Shown here in pieces: positions 1-6,904 of a DNA stretch of 17,866 bases (positions are counted from its first letter, which is position 1; the number at the start of each line of letters is the position of its first letter). The translations under genes were made by a program, and so were the position numbers. Source of the DNA: Flavobacteriales bacterium UBA6969 (GTDB lineage: Bacteria > Bacteroidota > Bacteroidia > Flavobacteriales_D > Sanyastnellaceae); contig DJYV01000021.1 in the NCBI GenBank assembly GCA_002448555.1, positions 1 through 17,866 of the forward strand, in the 5' to 3' direction. A model generated the notes under the pieces. That model was not told where the DNA came from. It saw only the letters and a program-made list of their open reading frames with translations, and did not search any database.

Positions 1-475
1 CATCCCATCGCGGTTTGAGCGGGATGCCCGGTCCTGGCGGCAGCGCCTCAGTAGCGGCATCACAAGCTGTTTGCACGAATTGTAGGGTGTCCGCTGCATC
101 TTGTTCGTTGTGGCCGGAGGCGATTTCGCACCCCGTTTTGTCCCCACCCCAAGCGATGACCAGACGCGGTTCGACCCAGTGCAGGGTCGGCAAACCGATG
201 GCGTCGGGCCGTTGCGAATCGAGGCGTTCGATGCCGTTTTTGAGATCGTACCCCAACCAGCCGAATGCCCAGGTCCCGGCTCCTTTTGGATGCAAGAAAG
301 CTTGGAGGGCGCTAAGGCTACCGTGATCGGTGCCGTCCCAGGTGAACGAGCGCCGCGCACCGATGGCGAGGTAGCAGGTGCCGCTCGCGTGCGCATCGAA
401 GTAGAGGCTTGCATGCGTTTCCCGTTCGAAGATGGGCTTCAAATTCGGAAGGATACGCAGTGCAGGTGCTGCCAT
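1..475 (-). CDS. pabB: Chorismate-binding enzyme, aminodeoxychorismate/anthranilate synthase component I-like, N-terminal part
   Basis: Reading leftwards from an ATG at 475, an open frame of 158 codons runs off the left edge without a stop, so only the N-terminal domain is present. It begins MAAPALRILPNLKPIFERE and carries FGWLGYDLKNGIERLDS at about residues 71-87. That stretch matches the N-terminal domain of Bacteroidota chorismate-utilising enzymes, usually annotated as aminodeoxychorismate synthase component I (folate pathway). The family converts chorismate to an aminated product, with ammonia coming from a glutaminase partner. The catalytic chorismate-binding domain lies outside the window, so PabB cannot be separated from TrpE or isochorismate synthase here; PabB is favoured by the short N-terminal domain. 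The ATG is 14 bases after the lpd stop on the same strand, so co-transcription with lpd is likely. No Shine-Dalgarno sequence is visible. Confidence 0.7.
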   Translation of the reverse strand, partial: MAAPALRILPNLKPIFERETHASLYFDAHASGTCYLAIGARRSFTWDGTDHGSLSALQAFLHPKGAGTWAFGWLGYDLKNGIERLDSQRPDAIGLPTLHWVEPRLVIAWGGDKTGCEIASGHNEQDAADTLQFVQTACDAATEALPPGPGIPLKPRWD

Positions 476-489
476 GAGGGATGCGGGAA

Positions 490-1893
490 TTAGACGTGCA
501 ATGCGCGGTCACCGGTGGCCGCGAGGGCGGCTTCCTTGATGGCTTCAGTGAACGTAGGGTGGGCGTGAGACATGCGGCTGATGTCTTCGGCAGTGGCTCG
601 GAATTCCATGGCCACGACGGCTTCAGCAATCATATCAGCAGCGCGGGGACCGCACATGTGGATGCCGAGGATTTCATCGGTTTCGGCATGCGCCAACACC
701 TTGATTGAACCGTCGGTGTCCATGGAGGCACGTGCACGGCCGCTTGCTTTGAAGGGGAACGAACCGGATTTGTAAGGGACACCGTCGGCTTTCAATTGCT
801 CTTCGGTTTGTCCGACGCCGGCGACTTCCGGCCACGTGTACACCACGTTGGGAATGAGGTTGTAATCGATGTGTGGATGCTGCCCGGCAATGACCTCGGC
901 CGCGACCACGCCCTCCTCTTCCGCTTTGTGGGCGAGCATGGCGCCGCGCACCACATCGCCGATGGCGTAGATGTGACCGACTGCGGTTTGCATTTGGTCG
1001 TTCACCACGATGCGTCCGCGGTCATCGGTTTGCAGTCCGGCGGCTTCGAGGTTGAGGCCTTCGGTATAAGGCTTGCGCCCCACCGAAACCAGGCAGTAAT
1101 CTGCTTTCCAGGTGACTTCTTTGCCATTCTTGTCATCGGCTTTGACCGTGACCTGTTTGGCCGTGGCCTTGACTTCCTTCACGCCGTGCTGCAAGTGGAA
1201 CTTGACCCCCAGCTTTTTCATGCTGCGCATCAATTCCTTGCCCATCGCGCGGTCCATAGTCGGGATGATGGCATCTTGGTATTCGACTACGTGGACCTCG
1301 GTTCCGAGTCGTGCGTAGACGCTCCCCATCTCCAATCCTATGACGCCGCCGCCGATGACCACCATGCTTTTGGGCAGCGACTCGAGGCTCAGGGCTTCGG
1401 TGGAGGTGATGATGCGTTTTTTATCAATGGTGATGAACGGGAGGGACGCGGGCTTAGACCCCGTTGCAATGATGATGTGCTCCCCTTTGATTACCTCTTT
1501 TTTGCCTTTGGCAGGCTTCACTTCGATGGTGTGCGCATCTTTGAAGCTGCCCAATCCGTGGTGCACCGTAATGCCGTTCTTTTTCATCAAGAAATCGATG
1601 CCGCCCACCGTTTGCTCGACCACCTCTCCTTTGCGGGCGATCATGCGATTGAAATCCAATTTCAACCCTCCGGTTGAAATGCCGTGGGTCTCGAATTGAT
1701 GTGAGGCTTGGTGGAAGTGCTCGGAGCTATCTAGCAATGCCTTGGATGGAATGCACCCCACATTCAAGCAGGTTCCTCCGAGGGAATTGTACTTCTCGAC
1801 CAACGCAGTCTTCTTGCCTAACTGCGCTGCGCGGATGGCTGCTACATAGCCTCCGGGGCCGCTGCCAATAACGATGACGTCATAAGATTCCAT
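490..1893 (-). CDS. lpd: Dihydrolipoyl dehydrogenase (E3)
   Basis: This FAD-dependent enzyme reoxidises dihydrolipoyl groups on the E2 subunits of 2-oxoacid dehydrogenase complexes and reduces NAD+. The 467-residue product (family norm about 465-475) has the FAD-binding motif GSGPGG at 10-15 and the redox disulfide in GGTCLNVGCIPSK (Cys42, Cys47). It also has the NAD-binding glycine motif VVIGGGVIGLE in the middle and the C-terminal His-Glu pair in HAHPTFTEA (His445, Glu450), so all catalytic residues are present. I chose the ATG at 1893 (MESYDVIVIGSG). The longer frame from 2022 adds 43 residues without family resemblance and would cover the promoter. A TACCTTTG element ends only 4 bases before this ATG, implying a leaderless or almost leaderless mRNA. 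sucA and sucB lie about 5 kb away on the other strand; other complexes, such as pyruvate dehydrogenase, may share this E3. Confidence 0.95.
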   Translation of the reverse strand: MESYDVIVIGSGPGGYVAAIRAAQLGKKTALVEKYNSLGGTCLNVGCIPSKALLDSSEHFHQASHQFETHGISTGGLKLDFNRMIARKGEVVEQTVGGIDFLMKKNGITVHHGLGSFKDAHTIEVKPAKGKKEVIKGEHIIIATGSKPASLPFITIDKKRIITSTEALSLESLPKSMVVIGGGVIGLEMGSVYARLGTEVHVVEYQDAIIPTMDRAMGKELMRSMKKLGVKFHLQHGVKEVKATAKQVTVKADDKNGKEVTWKADYCLVSVGRKPYTEGLNLEAAGLQTDDRGRIVVNDQMQTAVGHIYAIGDVVRGAMLAHKAEEEGVVAAEVIAGQHPHIDYNLIPNVVYTWPEVAGVGQTEEQLKADGVPYKSGSFPFKASGRARASMDTDGSIKVLAHAETDEILGIHMCGPRAADMIAEAVVAMEFRATAEDISRMSHAHPTFTEAIKEAALAATGDRALHV

Positions 1894-1897
1894 ACCG

Positions 1898-1928
1898 CAA
1901 AGGTAACGGTTGCCGGGCACGCGGGCAC
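1898..1928 (-). promoter_or_regulatory. Predicted promoter of lpd
   Basis: On the minus strand, TACCTTTG (1905-1898) matches the Bacteroidota -7 consensus TAnnTTTG exactly. A GTG at 1928-1926, 20 bases upstream, is a two-of-three match to the -33 TTG. The expected transcription start falls at or next to the lpd ATG at 1893, so the message would have almost no leader. The match is by sequence only. Confidence 0.5.
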
Positions 1929-1933
1929 CTGAA

Positions 1934-1960
1934 TTGACGAGGCTTTTATCCTTTACTTTG
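1934..1960 (+). promoter_or_regulatory. Possible promoter of the RND/rfbA/polyprenyl synthase operon
   Basis: TTACTTTG at 1953-1960 differs from the -7 consensus TAnnTTTG at one conserved position. A TTG at 1934-1936 lies 16 bases upstream, shorter than the usual 19-21. It is the best plus-strand candidate ahead of the gene at 2034 and would give a leader of about 65-70 bases. This is a weak call. Confidence 0.28.
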
Positions 1961-1968
1961 TAGCCTCG
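1938..1968. repeat. 7-bp inverted repeat in the lpd/RND divergent intergenic region
   Basis: CGAGGCT at 1938-1944 is mirrored by AGCCTCG at 1962-1968, a perfect 7-bp inverted repeat around a 17-base AT-rich centre that holds TTACTTTG. It lies between two divergently transcribed genes, and its right arm falls near the expected start of the plus-strand transcript. It could be an operator or an mRNA leader hairpin. No run of T follows it, so it is unlikely to be a terminator. Its function is not known. Confidence 0.4.
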
Positions 1969-2033
1969 AAAACGCGGACGAAGAACCGCTTGTGACCTAC
2001 ACGTTTTGAACCAACGCCCCAACCCCCATTCGG

Positions 2034-4565
2034 ATGTGGAATAAAATCGCCGGAGTCTTAATCCGCCAGCGGTTTCTCTGGCTGCTCCTGTTGGGGGTCG
2101 GCACCCTGTTCATGGGGTCGCACATTCCCAACGTCCGGCTCCAGTATCAGTTTGGGGGGTTGTTGCCCGCGACGGATTCCACCGCCATTGCTTACGAGGA
2201 ATTCAAATCGGTGTTTGGAACGGAGGGTAACGTCATGGTCATTGGAAGCGAATTGCCCCCGCTCCAGTCCGCCGAGGCCCTGGCGGCTTGGGATGGGTTG
2301 GCGCATTCCATTCGAACCATGGAGGTGGTGCGGGACACCACCGATGACGGCGTGGACAACCCGGTTCTGGTGCCATTGATTGACAGTGTGTTTTGCATGA
2401 CGGCGGCGTTTGATGTCGTTCGAGACACGGCCGATCGGCGTTTTTTGCTTCGGCCGTTGTTGCCCGATTCAATCTGGCATTCTGGGCTGACAGATGAGCA
2501 ATCTTCGGTGTTTTTTGAACGGCTGTTCGAACTGCCCTTCTACGAGGGATTGCTGTACAACGAGCGGCGCGATGCGACGTTGATGACCGTGTTCATGAAC
2601 CCGGAGTTGTTCGATTCAAAGCACCGCGGAACCCTGGTGGAGGACGTGACGGCCCTGACCGACGAGTGGAGTGAGGCGCATGGGATTCCATTGTACTTGA
2701 GCGGACTGCCTTTCATCCGGGTGGAAATGACCAACAAGGTCAAAGAGGAAATTGGGTACTTCATTGGCGCGGCATTCGCCGTAACGGCGCTCCTGCTTTT
2801 CTTGTTTTTCCGGAACCTCATTGTGATGGGGGTGAGCATGGTGGTGGTGGGCATCGGTGTGGTCTGGTCAATCGGAAGCTTGGTGTTGTTGGATTACGAG
2901 TTGAACCTCATGACCAGTTTGATTCCACCACTGATGATTGTGATTGGGGTGCCGAATTGCATTTACCTAGTCAACAAATACCACGCGGAGTACAAGCGGC
3001 ATGGCATCAAGGCAATGGCCTTGCAGCGGATGGTTGTCAAGGTGGGCAATGCCACGTTGCTGACCAATTTCACCACGGCCCTCGGGTTTGCCACGTTCAT
3101 TTTCACCCACAGCCAGATGCTGAAGCAATTCGGGGTCGTCACTGCCCTGAACATTCTCGGCATGTTCGTGATTTCCATCGTCGTCATACCGGCGTTGATG
3201 GCGGGGTTGCCGGCACCGAAGACCGAACACACCCGGCACCTGGACCGGCGCTGGATGTTCACCGTTGTGAACAAGCTGGTGCACTTGGTGGAAGGCCACC
3301 GCGCCAAAATCTACATCGGTGCAGCCCTGGTTTTGCTATTCAGCTTTTCGGGCATCGTGCAAATGCAGACCACGGGCAACATCGTGGACGACATCCCCGA
3401 CCGCGACCGGGTGATCCAGGATTTGAAGTGGGTGGAAGCTCAATTTGGAGGGTCCATGCCGTTCGAAATCATGGTGGACACCCGTCGCCCCGGGGGTGCC
3501 ACCAACAACAACTTGCTGAAGCGCTTGGACCGCTTGCAAAACGTTTTGGAAGATTACCCCGAGTTCAGCCGCTCGGTGAGTGCGGCCGATGCGACGAAGT
3601 TTGCATTCCAAGCATTCAAAAACGGCCACCCGAGAAACTACCGACTCCCGCGGACCGGGATGGAAAAGACCCAATTTGGCCCTTGGCTTCGGGGGTCTGC
3701 AACCGCGGCTGAAGGTTCGGAAATGGCCGAAGGGGTGACCGGAAGCTTTTTTGATTCAACGCGGGCCGTGACGCGCGTGAGCGTGCAAATGGCCGATGTC
3801 GGCACCCTCGAAATGCGGGAATTATTGAATGAGGTCCGCCCGCGGGTCGACTCCATTTTCCCTCCCGAGAGGTATGGCCTCATCATGACGGGCACAAGCG
3901 TGACCTTCTTGGAGGGAACCACGTACATGGTCACCAACCTGGGCATTTCCATTGCCTTGGCCATCTGCGTCATTGCATTGATGATGGCGAGTCTGTTCAA
4001 GTCTTCCCGGATGGTGGCCATCGCCTTGGTGCCCAATTTATTCCCGCTGCTTTTCACGGCCGGGGTGATGGGTTGGTTTGGCATTGCCATCAAGCCTTCC
4101 ACGGTGCTGGTGTTCAGCATTGCGTTTGGCATTTCGGTGGATGACACCATTCACTTCTTGGCCAAATACCGTCAAGAACTCAACATGAAAAGCTGGAACA
4201 TCCGGGAGGCGGTCCTCTTGGCGCTCAAGGAGACGGGTGTCAGCATGATGTACACATCCATCGTCTTGTTCTTTGGATTCATGATGTTCGCAATCTCAAA
4301 TTTTGAAGGGACGCGTTTTTTGGGCCTTTTGGTTTCCATTACCTTGGCTGTAGCGATGAGCACGAATTTGCTGCTGCTCCCCTCCTTGCTGCTGGAGTTC
4401 GAAAAAGCCCTGACCACTCGGTCGTTCTCAGAGCCATTTTTCTCCCTGTTGGATGAGGAAGAAGACATCGAGCTGGAAGAGTTGGAAATCCAACAAGGCC
4501 TTTCCCCGGGCAAAGGCGATGAGCAGCATGAAGCATTGAAGCGCCAGCGCGATCAAAACACGTAA
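2034..4565 (+). CDS. RND/MMPL-superfamily exporter, inner membrane
   Basis: The 843-residue protein has the duplicated RND layout. There is a first membrane helix (about 13-28), a periplasmic domain (about 30-238) and a helix bundle (about 240-395). A second periplasmic domain (about 445-630) and a second bundle (about 632-790) follow. The C-terminal tail is cytoplasmic and strongly acidic (LLDEEEDIELEELE, 805-818). The size and single-gene layout fit the MMPL/Patched-like branch rather than tripartite AcrB pumps, which are above 1000 residues. The second bundle has SVDDTIHFLAKY (701-712), with an Asp pair where RND proteins carry proton-relay acids. The matching site in the first bundle reads GVPNCIYLVNKY (305-316), with no acid. 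Relatives move hydrophobic molecules such as lipids or hopanoids using the proton gradient, but the substrate here is unknown. rfbA follows after 12 bases. The start at 2034 is the first ATG in frame. Confidence 0.88.
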   Translation: MWNKIAGVLIRQRFLWLLLLGVGTLFMGSHIPNVRLQYQFGGLLPATDSTAIAYEEFKSVFGTEGNVMVIGSELPPLQSAEALAAWDGLAHSIRTMEVVRDTTDDGVDNPVLVPLIDSVFCMTAAFDVVRDTADRRFLLRPLLPDSIWHSGLTDEQSSVFFERLFELPFYEGLLYNERRDATLMTVFMNPELFDSKHRGTLVEDVTALTDEWSEAHGIPLYLSGLPFIRVEMTNKVKEEIGYFIGAAFAVTALLLFLFFRNLIVMGVSMVVVGIGVVWSIGSLVLLDYELNLMTSLIPPLMIVIGVPNCIYLVNKYHAEYKRHGIKAMALQRMVVKVGNATLLTNFTTALGFATFIFTHSQMLKQFGVVTALNILGMFVISIVVIPALMAGLPAPKTEHTRHLDRRWMFTVVNKLVHLVEGHRAKIYIGAALVLLFSFSGIVQMQTTGNIVDDIPDRDRVIQDLKWVEAQFGGSMPFEIMVDTRRPGGATNNNLLKRLDRLQNVLEDYPEFSRSVSAADATKFAFQAFKNGHPRNYRLPRTGMEKTQFGPWLRGSATAAEGSEMAEGVTGSFFDSTRAVTRVSVQMADVGTLEMRELLNEVRPRVDSIFPPERYGLIMTGTSVTFLEGTTYMVTNLGISIALAICVIALMMASLFKSSRMVAIALVPNLFPLLFTAGVMGWFGIAIKPSTVLVFSIAFGISVDDTIHFLAKYRQELNMKSWNIREAVLLALKETGVSMMYTSIVLFFGFMMFAISNFEGTRFLGLLVSITLAVAMSTNLLLLPSLLLEFEKALTTRSFSEPFFSLLDEEEDIELEELEIQQGLSPGKGDEQHEALKRQRDQNT

Positions 4566-4577
4566 GCTATAGACACC

Positions 4578-5462
4578 ATGAAAGGCATCATTTTAGCAGG
4601 AGGATCGGGCACCCGGTTGTGGCCGCTGACCAAAGCTGTTTCGAAGCAGCTCATGCCGGTTTATGACAAGCCGATGATCTACTACCCGCTCTCTACTTTG
4701 ATGCTGAGTGGTATTCGCGAGGTGTTGATCATCAGTACACCGACCGACTTGCCGGGTTTTCAGCGCCTGCTGGGTGACGGTTCGGACATCGGGTGCCAGA
4801 TTCAATATGCCGAGCAGCCGGAGCCCAACGGGCTGGCCCAAGCATTCGTCATTGGTGCGGATTTCATCGGTGATGATAAGGTGGCGTTGGTGCTAGGGGA
4901 CAACATCTTCTACGGTCCGAGTTTTGGCCGGCAGTTGCGCGCCAACACCGATCCGGATGGCGCCATTGTGTATGCCTACTACGTCAATGATCCCGAGCGG
5001 TATGGCGTGGTGACGTTTGATGAGAATGACAAGGCGGTGAAAATTGTTGAGAAACCGGTCAACCCGCCTTCCAATTACGCTGTACCGGGCCTTTATTTCT
5101 ACGACAACGACGTTGTAGGAATCGCAGCAAACCTCGAGCCGAGTGCCCGTGGGGAATACGAAATCACAGACGTGAACAAGGCCTACCTCGAAGCGGGCAA
5201 GCTCTTCGTGTCGAAGATGGACCGTGGCATGGCGTGGCTTGATACCGGCACGCACCATGCGCTCATGCAAGCATCGCAATACGTCCAGGTCATCGAAGAG
5301 CGGCAGGGATTGAAGATTGGCTGCATCGAAGAAATCGCCTGGCGCATGGGGTACATCGACGATGCCACCCTCGAAAAGGTCGCGCGCCCCCTGCAAAAAT
5401 CCGGATACGGTGATTACCTGTTGGAACAATTGAAGCGCGGCCGCGGTAGTTCCAGAAAATGA
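4578..5462 (+). CDS. rfbA: Glucose-1-phosphate thymidylyltransferase
   Basis: RfbA joins glucose 1-phosphate and dTTP to make dTDP-glucose, the first step to dTDP-L-rhamnose and related surface sugars, in the cytoplasm. The 294-residue length is normal. Visible motifs are the nucleotide-binding loop GGSGTRLWPLT (8-18), QLMPVYDKPMIYYPL (24-38), metal-binding Asp108 in VLGDNIFYG, VEKP (157-160) and the second metal Asp222 in AWLDTGTH. RfbB, RfbC and RfbD are not in the window, so this copy sits outside any visible dTDP-rhamnose cluster. It lies 12 bases after the RND gene and its stop overlaps the next start in ATGA, so it should be translated within that operon. There is no Shine-Dalgarno sequence before the ATG. 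Confidence 0.95.
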   Translation: MKGIILAGGSGTRLWPLTKAVSKQLMPVYDKPMIYYPLSTLMLSGIREVLIISTPTDLPGFQRLLGDGSDIGCQIQYAEQPEPNGLAQAFVIGADFIGDDKVALVLGDNIFYGPSFGRQLRANTDPDGAIVYAYYVNDPERYGVVTFDENDKAVKIVEKPVNPPSNYAVPGLYFYDNDVVGIAANLEPSARGEYEITDVNKAYLEAGKLFVSKMDRGMAWLDTGTHHALMQASQYVQVIEERQGLKIGCIEEIAWRMGYIDDATLEKVARPLQKSGYGDYLLEQLKRGRGSSRK

Positions 5463-6442
5463 CGCATCCCAACCTCACCCGACTCAAGGACCAGGCCGAT
5501 GCGGCCATCGAAGCTTTTCTGAAGCAGTGGCCCGAATCGGCGGGCGACGGCTTGTATGCGCCGGTTCATTACCTTATGCGATTGGGGGGAAAACGCCTGC
5601 GCGCCGTACTAGCACTGTCGGCAGCGGAGGCCGAAGGCACGTCGTGTGAAGTGGCATTCCCGGCTGCGATGGGCGTGGAGTTGTTCCACAACTTCACCTT
5701 GATGCACGACGACATCATGGATGCCGCGCCGCTGCGCCGTGGAAAGGAGACTGTGCACATCAAGTGGGACGAGAACGCCGCCATTCTCTCGGGTGACGCG
5801 ATGTACACGTTGGCGCACATCGCGTTCGCGCAATTGTCAGCGGAAGCGCTGCCCAAGGCGCTGCGGTTGTTCAACCAAACGGCGCTCGAAGTGTGCTTGG
5901 GCCAGCAAAGCGACATGGCGTTTGAAACGCGAAACGATGTCACGGTTGCGGAGTACATGGAAATGATTCGCCTCAAGACATCGGTGTTGGTCGCTGCGTC
6001 TTTGGCGCTGGGAGCGATTGCCGCTGGAGCATCGGAGGAGCGTGTGCAGTTGTGGTACGCGCTTGGCGAAGAATTGGGCCTCGCGTTCCAGATGCAGGAT
6101 GACCTGTTGGATGCGTTCGGCGATGAGCAAGTGGGGAAGCTACTCGGTGGCGACATCCTCGCCGACAAAAAAACCTTCTTGCGCCTGTACACCCAGGAAA
6201 ACGGTGGGATGGCTGCCCAGGAGGTCCTTGCTAAATGGGACGGGCAACGGCACGACGCCCCGGCGAAAATTGAGGCCGTTCGCGCAGCGATGACCGCTGC
6301 CGGTGCAGCCGATGCAGCGCGCGATCTGATGCACGCCCACGTGGCCAAAGCGATGGCGAGTGCCGAAGCATTGGGGTTGGAAGGCAGCCACCTCGAGTGG
6401 TTCCAGTTCCTCGGTGGTATGGTGACCCAGCGAACGTCGTAA
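5459..6442 (+). CDS. Polyprenyl diphosphate synthase, short-chain (farnesyl/geranylgeranyl type)
   Basis: This trans-prenyltransferase condenses isopentenyl diphosphate with an allylic diphosphate. The 327-residue protein has GGKRLR (43-48) for substrate phosphate binding, the first Asp-rich motif DDIMD (84-88) followed by RRGK, and the second Asp-rich motif DDLLD (214-218) in FQMQDDLLDAFGD. All magnesium ligands are present. The fifth residue before the first motif is Phe79 and the fourth is Thr80. In this family a bulky aromatic residue at the fifth position limits chain length, so a C15-C20 product is more likely than a long quinone tail; this is inference. The first Asp-rich motif is the four-residue-spaced DDxxD form. 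Its ATG overlaps the rfbA stop by 4 bases and the next gene starts 2 bases after its stop. The product could feed undecaprenyl, carotenoid or quinone synthesis. Confidence 0.92.
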   Translation: MTHPNLTRLKDQADAAIEAFLKQWPESAGDGLYAPVHYLMRLGGKRLRAVLALSAAEAEGTSCEVAFPAAMGVELFHNFTLMHDDIMDAAPLRRGKETVHIKWDENAAILSGDAMYTLAHIAFAQLSAEALPKALRLFNQTALEVCLGQQSDMAFETRNDVTVAEYMEMIRLKTSVLVAASLALGAIAAGASEERVQLWYALGEELGLAFQMQDDLLDAFGDEQVGKLLGGDILADKKTFLRLYTQENGGMAAQEVLAKWDGQRHDAPAKIEAVRAAMTAAGAADAARDLMHAHVAKAMASAEALGLEGSHLEWFQFLGGMVTQRTS

Positions 6443-6444
6443 AG

Positions 6445-6822
6445 GTGGAAAACGAAACCGCGTTGACGCACTGGCTGGACGGCCGCAACCTGCCTGAGGG
6501 CCGCTCCGTCGAAGCGTTCAAGCAAGCGGTCCAGCAGCAGCTTGTCAAGGATTTTCAGTGGGATGCGGAACGCGTAGCAGAGGTGCGAATTTCCCTGCTG
6601 CAGTTGTTGGAAGATGAAATCAACTGGGGCATGGACCGAAATCCGACCGGTTTGTTCGCATGTTTCTATCGCTTGGATCTGGGGGAGGCGGTCATCCGCG
6701 AGGTGATGGATTGGAACGAGCGGCCTCAAGCCGCGGCCAAGTTGGCGGAATTGTCCCTTGAGCGCGCGGCGCAGAAGGTATGGCTGCGTTGGACCTTCGG
6801 CGCGGTAGACTCGGCAACATGA
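6445..6822 (+). CDS. Small conserved-looking protein of unknown function
   Basis: I do not recognise a named family. From a GTG at 6445, two bases after the synthase stop, the frame codes for 125 residues. It has no signal peptide, membrane helix or cysteine cluster, and looks like a soluble, mostly helical cytoplasmic protein. Residues from about 45 onward include LLQLLEDEINWG, NPTGLFACFYRLDLGE and a C-terminal AAAKLAELSLERAAQKVWLRW. The pattern NP..LF...YRLD..E followed by LA.L..ER..QK resembles small uncharacterised Bacteroidota proteins I have seen, but I cannot confirm that. An ATG at 6397 in the same frame would overlap the synthase by 46 bases and is less likely. The gene ends the operon; sucA begins after 82 bases with its own promoter. 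Confidence 0.7.
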   Translation: MENETALTHWLDGRNLPEGRSVEAFKQAVQQQLVKDFQWDAERVAEVRISLLQLLEDEINWGMDRNPTGLFACFYRLDLGEAVIREVMDWNERPQAAAKLAELSLERAAQKVWLRWTFGAVDSAT

Positions 6823-6848
6823 TAGGTGGTAGCTTCCTTCGTTAATCC

Positions 6849-6879
6849 TTCTCCTTCTGATGGGCTCGGTGTATCTTTG
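6849..6879 (+). promoter_or_regulatory. Predicted promoter of sucAB
   Basis: TATCTTTG at 6872-6879 is an exact match to the Bacteroidota -7 element TAnnTTTG. TTC at 6849-6851, 20 bases upstream, is a two-of-three match to the -33 TTG. The expected start near 6884 leaves a leader of about 20 bases before the ATG at 6905. This argues against the in-frame upstream start at 6860, which would lie within the promoter. Confidence 0.6.
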
Positions 6880-6904
6880 TTCGACTAACCTTCGTATAGT
6901 CCGC

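Noticed and set aside
796..1677. Open frame of 293 codons opposite lpd
   Set aside because: Rich in His, Asp and Phe as expected from the reverse complement of lpd codons; no recognisable domain.
6397..6444. Upstream ATG start for the small gene after the polyprenyl synthase
   Set aside because: It would overlap the synthase by 46 bases; the GTG at 6445, two bases after the synthase stop, fits the operon spacing. It cannot be fully excluded.
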